From Pseudomonadota bacterium (GTDB lineage: Bacteria; Pseudomonadota; Gammaproteobacteria; Burkholderiales; Burkholderiaceae_E): DNA of 12,736 nt. Both the position numbers and the translations under genes were made by a program. This document shows positions 7,563 to 12,736 of the stretch, piece after piece; the first letter of the stretch is position 1; every line of letters starts with the position of its first letter. Below the pieces are notes generated by a model that saw nothing but the letters and a program-made list of their open reading frames with translations, did not search any database and was not told where the DNA came from. The DNA lies in NCBI GenBank assembly GCA_023389175.1, contig JAEWEW010000382.1, positions 1-12,736 of the forward strand. Reading direction: 5' to 3'.

Positions 7563-10421
7563 ATGGCGCCTGCCGGATCCACGCCTTCGCTGCCCGATCC
7601 CCCATCCCTCCCTGCACCGGCTACCGGAATCGGAACGGCCGCGACCAGCCCGCCCGAATCGGAGCGCTCGGGACTGCTGGCGACGCTCTGGCGCGCCATC
7701 TGGCGCTATCGCTGGCGCACGATCACGGCGCTTCTGCTGCTCGTGCTCGCGAAGGTGGCGAGCGTCTGCGTACCGCTCGTGTTCAAGGCGGTGATCGACC
7801 GATTCACCACGCTCGAGGGGCAGTACCTGACGCATGAGTCCGGCGCGCTGGCACAGGGGGCGCAGCTGGCGGTGCTGCCGGTCTTCCTGCTGCTCGGCTA
7901 CGCGGCGCTGCGCTTCGCCAGCACGGTGTTCACCGAGTTGCGCGATCTCTGCTTCGCCCGGGTGACGCTGCGTACGGTCGCGGACTTCGCCGAGCGGGCA
8001 CTCGCGCATCTGCACCGGATGAGCCCGCGCTTCCATGCCCAACGCAATACCGGCGCCATGATCCGCGACGTGGACCGCGGCACTCAGGGAATCGGGTTCC
8101 TGCTCGGCGCCTTGCTGTTCACGCTGTTGCCGACGCTGGTGGAGATCGCGGTGATCCTGGTCATCATGACGCGCGGCTACAGCGACTGGTTCACCGGCAT
8201 CATCCTCCTGTCGTTCGTCGTGTATGCCAGCTACACGGCCGTCATGGTGAGGCGCCGCATGAAGTTCCAGCGCGCGGTCAACGACCTCGACTCCCGGGCC
8301 AACGGGCGCTTCGTCGACAGCCTGCTGAATGCCGAGGCGGTCCGGGTCAACGCGCACGAGCACGTGGAGCTGCAGCGCTACGCCGCCCTGCGCAAGGACT
8401 GGGTGGAGCGAAGCGTGGAGAACCAGAAGGCCCTGTCGGCGCTGCACCTGGGCCAGGGCGCGATCATCGCGGTTGCAGTGGGCGCCATCATGCTGCTCGC
8501 GGGCCAGGAGACCATGCGGGGCACGATGACAGTCGGTGACCTGGTGCTGGTCAATGCGTACGTGCTGCAGATCTGCCTGCCGCTCAACTCGCTCGGCTTT
8601 CTCTTTCGCGAGGCGAAGGACGCGGTGATCAATGCCGAGAGGCTGTGGACGCTCCTAGGCGAGCCGGCCGAGATCGTCGACGCGCCCGGGGCAAGACCGC
8701 TCCAGGTCACCCGGGGCGAGGTCTCGTTCGAGCGGGTGGATTTCGGCTACGAGCCGGGACGGCAGGTCCTCTGGGAGGCGAGCTTCACCGTCGGCGCCGG
8801 GCAGACGGTCGCGGTGGTGGGCGGCAGCGGCTCGGGCAAGTCCACCCTGGCGCGTCTTCTGCTGAGGCTCTACGACGTGGGGTCGGGCCGGGTCACCATC
8901 GACGGCATGGACGTGCGCGACGCCACGATGGCAAGCCTGCGCGCGGCGGTCGGCGTCGTGCCCCAGGACACGGCGCTATTCAACGACACAATCGGCTACA
9001 ACATCGCCTATGGGCGCGAAGGGGCGTCGATGGCCGAAGTGGTCGATGCCGCGCGCGCCGCCCAGCTCGACGAGTTCATCGCCTCGCTGCCCCAGCAATA
9101 CGACACGGTGGTGGGAGAGCGCGGCCTCAAGCTCTCCGGCGGCGAGAAGCAGCGGATCGCGATCGCGCGGGCCTTCCTGAAGAACCCCCCGATCATGATC
9201 TTCGACGAGGCGACCTCGGCGCTGGACACGAGGGCGGAACGCGCGATCCAGGCGCAGCTCGACCGGATGGCGCAGGGACGCACCACGCTAGTCATCGCGC
9301 ATCGGCTCTCGACCATCGTCGATGCCGACCAGATCCTCGTGCTCGACCACGGCAGGATCGTCGAGCGCGGTCGCCACGACGAGCTGCTGCAGGCCGGGGG
9401 GCTCTACGCGCAGCTGTGGGATCTCCAGCGGCAGAAGCAGCAGTTCGACCGGCTCGAGCGCCGCCTTGCCCGGGTGGCGATCGACTTCTCGGTGGTGCTG
9501 GCCAACCTGGTGGACGGCCTGCGGATGGTGGCAGACCAGGCGGGCGTCCAGATCTACACCGACGTGGAGCTGGAGAATCCGGTGGTCGTGGGCGATCCCG
9601 GCGCGCTCTCGGAGAGCCTCTGGGACCTCGGCAGCCACGCGATCGAGGCGACCGGCCGCGGCGGACGCATCGAGATGCGGCTGGATCGGAACGAGCGTTA
9701 CGCGCGGCTCGCCATCACCGACGGTCGCCAGGCGCGTGATCCCGGAGAGCCTGCAGCCGCGGTGGCCGGCCCGCGCGATGCCGCGATGGATCCGCTTGCA
9801 GTGCGATCCGCGATCGAGCGCCAGGGCGGCCGCTTCACGCTGGAGCTGCCGACCCGCAGTCACGGCATGCGGTTCATCGTCGAGATCCCGTTCGGGGCGG
9901 TGACGGCGGATCCGCGCCCGGATCCGGCCCAGGCCGATGGCGAGCCGGTCACGGGCGAGCGGCGCCTCGACGGCGTCGCGGTGATGGTGGTTGACGACTT
10001 CGACGATGCACGCGAGTCGCTGGTGGCGGTGCTCGGCCTGGCCGGCGCCGCGACGCTCGATTTCGCGAGCGGACGCGAGACGCTCGCCTGGCTTCACGAC
10101 CATCCGCCGCCGGACTGGCCGACGGTTCTGGTCTGCGACATCTCGCTCGGCGACGAAGACGGCTACGAGGTCATGCGGCAGATCCGGCAGCTGGAGCACG
10201 AGCGTGCCGTGCCGCTCGAGTTGCGCATCTCGGCGGTCGCGCTGACCGGCCTCGCCCGTCCGGAGGACCGGATCCGCGCCTTCATGGCGGGCTTCCAGTC
10301 ACACCTGGCCAAGCCTGCCGATCCACGCGAGCTCGTTGCCACCGTCGCGGGCCTGGCCGGCCGCGGCGGCCCTCCGGCGTTGCCGGCAACTCCTACCGCA
10401 AGATTGACAGGACCGACATGA
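7563..10421 (+). CDS. Atm1-like ABC exporter fused to a degenerate histidine-kinase ATPase segment and a receiver domain
   Basis: A 952-residue protein; ordinary Atm1-type half-exporters have about 600. Residues 1-40 are Pro/Ala/Ser-rich. Residues 45-365 form the six-helix exporter domain, with Atm1-like GTMTVGDLVLVNAY (320-333) and LPLNSLGF (339-346). Residues 383-620 form a complete nucleotide-binding domain: Walker A GGSGSGKST (420-428), Gln468, signature LSGGEKQ (524-530), Walker B IMIFDEA (544-550) and His580. Residues 618-650 are a charged, coiled-coil-like linker. Residues 636-780 resemble a histidine-kinase ATP-binding domain without its key nucleotide motifs. Residues 804-930 form a receiver domain with Asp811/Asp812, phospho-acceptor Asp859, Thr895 and Lys917 all present. 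It should work as a homodimer in the inner membrane. ATG 7563 is the only ATG before the membrane domain; the ribosome binding site is weak. The cargo is unknown. The receiver domain suggests control by a phosphorelay whose kinase is not in the window. Confidence 0.93.
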   Translation: MAPAGSTPSLPDPPSLPAPATGIGTAATSPPESERSGLLATLWRAIWRYRWRTITALLLLVLAKVASVCVPLVFKAVIDRFTTLEGQYLTHESGALAQGAQLAVLPVFLLLGYAALRFASTVFTELRDLCFARVTLRTVADFAERALAHLHRMSPRFHAQRNTGAMIRDVDRGTQGIGFLLGALLFTLLPTLVEIAVILVIMTRGYSDWFTGIILLSFVVYASYTAVMVRRRMKFQRAVNDLDSRANGRFVDSLLNAEAVRVNAHEHVELQRYAALRKDWVERSVENQKALSALHLGQGAIIAVAVGAIMLLAGQETMRGTMTVGDLVLVNAYVLQICLPLNSLGFLFREAKDAVINAERLWTLLGEPAEIVDAPGARPLQVTRGEVSFERVDFGYEPGRQVLWEASFTVGAGQTVAVVGGSGSGKSTLARLLLRLYDVGSGRVTIDGMDVRDATMASLRAAVGVVPQDTALFNDTIGYNIAYGREGASMAEVVDAARAAQLDEFIASLPQQYDTVVGERGLKLSGGEKQRIAIARAFLKNPPIMIFDEATSALDTRAERAIQAQLDRMAQGRTTLVIAHRLSTIVDADQILVLDHGRIVERGRHDELLQAGGLYAQLWDLQRQKQQFDRLERRLARVAIDFSVVLANLVDGLRMVADQAGVQIYTDVELENPVVVGDPGALSESLWDLGSHAIEATGRGGRIEMRLDRNERYARLAITDGRQARDPGEPAAAVAGPRDAAMDPLAVRSAIERQGGRFTLELPTRSHGMRFIVEIPFGAVTADPRPDPAQADGEPVTGERRLDGVAVMVVDDFDDARESLVAVLGLAGAATLDFASGRETLAWLHDHPPPDWPTVLVCDISLGDEDGYEVMRQIRQLEHERAVPLELRISAVALTGLARPEDRIRAFMAGFQSHLAKPADPRELVATVAGLAGRGGPPALPATPTARLTGPT

Positions 10422-10957
10422 AGACATTCGATCAGACCGCATCCGTGGCCGCTTCGCAGGCGCCGGGCAGCTGGCTCGGAAACAGGGCAGCGGCACAGCG
10501 CGCGCTGCAGCGCGCGCTTCCCGGCATCGAGCCGCAGGTCTCGGATCCGGAGGTCTGCGGCAGCGGCTTCCTGCACATCGTGATCATGGATCCGGCGCTG
10601 GCACCCGGCGATGCCGGCTTCGAGGACGCGATCCTCGCGGAGCATTCGGTGGGCGACCGCAGTCGCTGGGATGCGGATTATGCGGCCTTCTCGCGGGCCA
10701 AGGCCCGGCTCAGTTGGACCTCGGGCCTCGACGGCCACGTGGTGCAGGCGCGCTTCCCGCATCGCCTGCGGGAGGGTGATACCCTGCTGTGGGGCGGCAT
10801 CTGCCTCGACGGCATCGCGGTCGGCGTGAGCGGTGCCCATCCCTGGTACGACGAGGCGTTCGCGCTCACCATCGCCGGCTGGTTCCGGGCCGAGATCAAG
10901 CGCGCGGCGGCGCGGGCGACGGCCGATGGCGCGCTCTTCGCGGGCGGACGGGACTGA
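10418..10957 (+). CDS. Small uncharacterised protein, possible distant GlcG/HbpS relative
   Basis: A 179-residue protein I do not firmly recognise. The ATG overlaps the stop of the exporter gene as ATGA and has AGGA upstream, so the two are translationally coupled and likely act together. No signal peptide or membrane segment is seen; a cytoplasmic location is likely. Residues 90-100 (AFSRAKARLSW) and 126-150 (GGICLDG, then GVSGAHPWYDEAFAL) resemble the order of conserved segments in GlcG/HbpS-like proteins as I recall them: an ALAKARTA-type helix, then a GG-(I/V)P-x-DG strand, then GVSG followed by a DEA-type helix. HbpS of Streptomyces binds haem and works with a two-component system, which would fit the receiver domain next door. 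This link is inference and the similarity is weak. Single Cys47 and Cys129 and several His residues are available as ligands. Confidence 0.75.
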   Translation: MKTFDQTASVAASQAPGSWLGNRAAAQRALQRALPGIEPQVSDPEVCGSGFLHIVIMDPALAPGDAGFEDAILAEHSVGDRSRWDADYAAFSRAKARLSWTSGLDGHVVQARFPHRLREGDTLLWGGICLDGIAVGVSGAHPWYDEAFALTIAGWFRAEIKRAAARATADGALFAGGRD

Positions 10958-11008
10958 CCCGGTTCACCCCCCGGCAACCTTCTCCGACACGGTCACGACT
11001 CGAGGAGC
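10958..11008. other. Convergent intergenic gap, no terminator seen
   Basis: Fifty-one bases lie between the plus-strand small gene and the minus-strand gmhA gene, which meet tail to tail. I looked for a bidirectional stem-loop and found only 4-base complementarities and no T-tract. A rho-dependent end or read-through is possible. Confidence 0.5.
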
Positions 11009-11599
11009 TCAACCCAGCCCGAGCCCGCGCTCGACCAGCGCGCACAGGTTGTGGCCGATGAAGATGTGGGCCTCCTGGATGCGCGAGGTGGTCCGGGAGG
11101 GAACCACGATGCGGGCATCGCTCAGCGCCGCCAGCCGCCCGCCGTCGCGGCCGAGCAGCCCGATGGTGGCCAATCCGCCGCGGCGCGCCGCCGCGAATGC
11201 GCGCAGCACGTTTCCGGAGTTGCCGGAGGTCGAGATGCCGACCAGGCAATCGCCCGGACGGCCCAGCGCCTCGACCTGCCGCTCGAACACCTGGTCGAAG
11301 GCGTAGTCGTTGGCGATGCTGGTGAGCGCGGAAGTGTCCGTGCTCAGGGCGATCGCCGCAAGCGGCCTGCGATCGCGCACGAACCGGCCGGTGAACTCAG
11401 CGGCGAGATGCTGACTGTCCGCCGCGGAGCCTCCGTTGCCGCAGAACAGCAGCTTGCCGCCTTGCGCGAGCGCGCGTGTCATCAGGTCGGCGGCCGCGAC
11501 CACGGCCTCGCCGACCGCTTCCATGGCCGCGAAGAGCGCGCGATGCTCCGACAGCTGCTGCAGGTAGAGCAGCGACGGCGATGGCGTCGGATCGTTCAT
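11009..11599 (-). CDS. gmhA: Sedoheptulose 7-phosphate isomerase (phosphoheptose isomerase)
   Basis: Converts sedoheptulose 7-phosphate to D-glycero-D-manno-heptose 7-phosphate, the entry step to nucleotide-heptoses. It has 196 residues, normal for GmhA, and is a SIS-domain protein expected to form a tetramer. Seen: CGNGGSAADSQHLAAEF (53-69), the phosphate-binding loop STSGNSGNV (123-131) and IQEAHIFIGH (174-183). His64, Glu68, Gln175 and His183 match the spacing of the E. coli GmhA zinc/active-site residues His61, Glu65, Gln172 and His180. The ATG at 11599 overlaps the kinase stop as ATGA. It is the last gene of its minus-strand unit and converges on the exporter unit. Diadenosine-binding DiaA-type SIS proteins are the main look-alike, but the neighbouring heptose kinase makes GmhA much more likely. 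Confidence 0.94.
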   Translation of the reverse strand: MNDPTPSPSLLYLQQLSEHRALFAAMEAVGEAVVAAADLMTRALAQGGKLLFCGNGGSAADSQHLAAEFTGRFVRDRRPLAAIALSTDTSALTSIANDYAFDQVFERQVEALGRPGDCLVGISTSGNSGNVLRAFAAARRGGLATIGLLGRDGGRLAALSDARIVVPSRTTSRIQEAHIFIGHNLCALVERGLGLG

Positions 11600-12573
11600 G
11601 CCGGCATCCGGGCAGGCAGGCCGAGCTCTTCGCGGGTGACACTCGCGGTACCGAACTTGCCGACCACGATGCCCGCCGCCTTGTTGGCCCAGCGCACCGC
11701 CGAATCCACGTCATGACCCTCGGCAAGGCAGTGCGCCAGCACCGCCAGGACCGTGTCGCCGGCGCCGCTGACGTCGTAGACCTCGCGCACCTCGCTCGGT
11801 ATGCGCAGGCAGGGCCGATCCGCCGAGCAGAGCACCATGCCGAGCTCCCCGCGCGTCACCAGCAGGTGCTCGACCCGGAGCTCCGCGCGCAGGGCATATG
11901 CCTTCGACAGCATGGCTTCCTCCGACTCCCACTCGCCGACGACCGCGCGCAGCTCGCTCGCATTCGGCTTCAGGACGAAGGCACCGCGGTAGCGGGAGAA
12001 ATCGGTGCTCTTGGGATCGACCAGCACCCGGCAGCCGTGCAGCTTGGCGGCGTGGACCAGCTCCTGGCAGCGCTGCAGGCAGCCCTTGCCGTAGTCGGAC
12101 AGGATCATCCAGCGGTGATCCGGAAGGAGGTTCTCGACCATGCGGCCGATCGTGTCGATGCATTCCTCCGGGGGCGGCTCCTCGAAATCGATACGAAGCA
12201 ACTGGTGGCGCATGCAGACCGAGCGGATCTTCTGGGTCGTGCGCAGGCCGGGGGCCGTCACCTGGTGAAGCCGGATGCCGTGCTCGCCCATGAGGGATGA
12301 CAGGCTGCGTCCCGCCGGATCGTCTCCCAGCAGCGTGGCGAGCGACACGTCGCTGCCCAGCGCGACGAGGTTGAGCGCGACGTTCGCCGCTCCGCCGGCC
12401 CGCTCGAACTCCTTGCGTACCCGCAGGATCGGAACGGGCGCCTCCGGAGAGATCCGCTCCACCGAGCCGTCCCAGTAGCGGTCGAGCATGCAGTCGCCGA
12501 CGATGAGGACGGGCGACGATGCGGGCCGGAGTCTTCGCGCAGTGGACGGGGCGAGCGCCTCGGCATGCCTCAT
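11596..12573 (-). CDS. hldA: D-glycero-beta-D-manno-heptose 7-phosphate kinase, kinase domain only (HldA type)
   Basis: PfkB/ribokinase-family kinase that phosphorylates heptose 7-phosphate at C1 to give the 1,7-bisphosphate, the substrate of the GmhB encoded at 4690-5307. It has 325 residues: this matches the kinase half alone, not the roughly 475-residue bifunctional HldE. Seen: VGDCMLDRYWDGSVERISPE (25-44), the family's N-terminal hallmark; GGAANVALN (60-68), DYGKG (160-164), DPK (186-188), KPN (202-204), and the anion hole and catalytic base DVSGAGDT (267-274, Asp273). The C-terminus ends soon after the kinase fold, with no adenylyltransferase HxGH motif. ATG 12573 was chosen over a GTG at 12606 because GGGAG sits 7 bases upstream and it overlaps the preceding stop as ATGA. 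Confidence 0.94.
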   Translation of the reverse strand: MRHAEALAPSTARRLRPASSPVLIVGDCMLDRYWDGSVERISPEAPVPILRVRKEFERAGGAANVALNLVALGSDVSLATLLGDDPAGRSLSSLMGEHGIRLHQVTAPGLRTTQKIRSVCMRHQLLRIDFEEPPPEECIDTIGRMVENLLPDHRWMILSDYGKGCLQRCQELVHAAKLHGCRVLVDPKSTDFSRYRGAFVLKPNASELRAVVGEWESEEAMLSKAYALRAELRVEHLLVTRGELGMVLCSADRPCLRIPSEVREVYDVSGAGDTVLAVLAHCLAEGHDVDSAVRWANKAAGIVVGKFGTASVTREELGLPARMPA

Positions 12574-12736
12574 GTCGGTACTCCCAGGCAGACGGTGCGC
12601 ACGCACCGGAGCAGGTCGGGAAAGACGGCATCCGCCGTCGTCGTCATATTCGAGTCGGCTGCACCGGCTCCATCGTCGCTCGCTGCGACGGCAGGCGAGC
12701 CGACGAGGTAACAGCGGCCGACGCCGGCCGCGCGCC
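12570..12736 (-). CDS. C-terminal end of an unidentified protein, possibly a HAD-family phosphatase
   Basis: Only the last 54 residues and the stop are in the window. The frame is open to the edge, has strong GC bias at third positions, and its stop overlaps the hldA start as ATGA, so I accept it as the real upstream gene of the same unit. The visible segment begins RAAGVGRCYLVGS and ends ADAVFPDLLRCVRTVC plus a short tail. That pattern (a helix ending AAG, a strand, then a D-x-x-x-PDLL helix) resembles the C-terminus of HAD-IIIA phosphatases of the GmhB kind, but no catalytic motif is visible. It does not look like the end of an HldC adenylyltransferase. The function is a guess. Confidence 0.6.
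   Translation of the reverse strand, partial: RAAGVGRCYLVGSPAVAASDDGAGAADSNMTTTADAVFPDLLRCVRTVCLGVPT
12581..12585 (-). promoter_or_regulatory. Ribosome binding site deciding the hldA start
   Basis: On the minus strand this reads GGGAG with a 7-base spacer to the ATG at 12573. It lies inside the end of the upstream coding frame, as expected for coupled translation, and argues against the longer GTG start at 12606. Confidence 0.65.

Noticed and set aside
7412..7699. N-terminal extension of the GT4 glycosyltransferase to 7699
   Set aside because: It would cross the divergent region into the exporter gene; the conserved domain begins at the ATG at 7411, which has its own ribosome binding site.
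7278..8447. Minus-strand open frame of 389 residues opposite the exporter
   Set aside because: No recognisable motif, Gln/His/Arg-rich antisense composition, and it covers the exporter membrane domain, which is clearly coding on the plus strand.
8645..9739. Plus-strand open frame of 364 residues in a second frame over the exporter ATPase domain
   Set aside because: Arg/Gly-rich shadow; the Walker and signature motifs are all in the other frame.
10958..11008. Bidirectional terminator between convergent genes
   Set aside because: Only 4-base complementary arms and no T-tract.
11596..12736. Bifunctional HldE or an HldC adenylyltransferase next to the kinase
   Set aside because: The kinase stops at the end of its fold, and the visible upstream tail shows no nucleotidyltransferase features.
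1..12736. CRISPR arrays, insertion sequences, tRNA or rRNA genes
   Set aside because: None seen: no regularly spaced repeats, transposase motifs or structured RNA genes, and the window is nearly fully covered by the genes listed.

Overview
The window is about 12.7 kb of very GC-rich DNA with almost no non-coding space. It carries a glycan or sugar-conjugate biosynthesis island from a Gram-negative bacterium. A high-GC proteobacterium, probably a betaproteobacterium, is my inference from base composition, gene families and 4-base gene overlaps; there is no rRNA or other taxonomic marker to prove it.

Layout: positions 7411 down to 1 (minus strand) hold seven tightly packed genes. In transcription order they are a family-4-type glycosyltransferase, a short-chain dehydrogenase/reductase, a GmhB-type heptose bisphosphate phosphatase, a GT9 heptosyltransferase-like protein, a NodU/CmcH/TobZ-type O-carbamoyltransferase, a GT2 glycosyltransferase with C-terminal membrane segments, and a UDP-glucuronate decarboxylase-like epimerase cut by the window edge. 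Positions 7563-10957 (plus strand) hold a two-gene unit: an Atm1-like ABC exporter fused to a degenerate histidine-kinase-type ATPase segment and an intact response-regulator receiver domain, then a small protein that may be a distant GlcG/HbpS relative. Positions 12736 down to 11009 (minus strand) hold the tail of an unidentified protein (possibly a HAD phosphatase), an HldA-type heptose kinase and the isomerase GmhA.

Together GmhA, the HldA-type kinase and GmhB cover isomerisation, C1 phosphorylation and C7 dephosphorylation on the way to ADP-heptose. The adenylyltransferase is not in the window. The GT9, family-4-type and GT2 transferases would use the heptose and other sugars, the decarboxylase would supply UDP-xylose, and the carbamoyltransferase would decorate the product. 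The inference is an O-carbamoylated, heptose-containing glycan or glycoconjugate.

The most unusual item is the 952-residue ABC-exporter/receiver fusion at 7563-10421. It suggests a transporter whose activity or assembly is set directly by a phosphorelay. It sits, with its own 151-base divergent upstream region, between the two halves of the heptose genes.

No rRNA, tRNA, CRISPR array, insertion sequence or convincing terminator was seen. No stretch over 300 bases lacks a gene.
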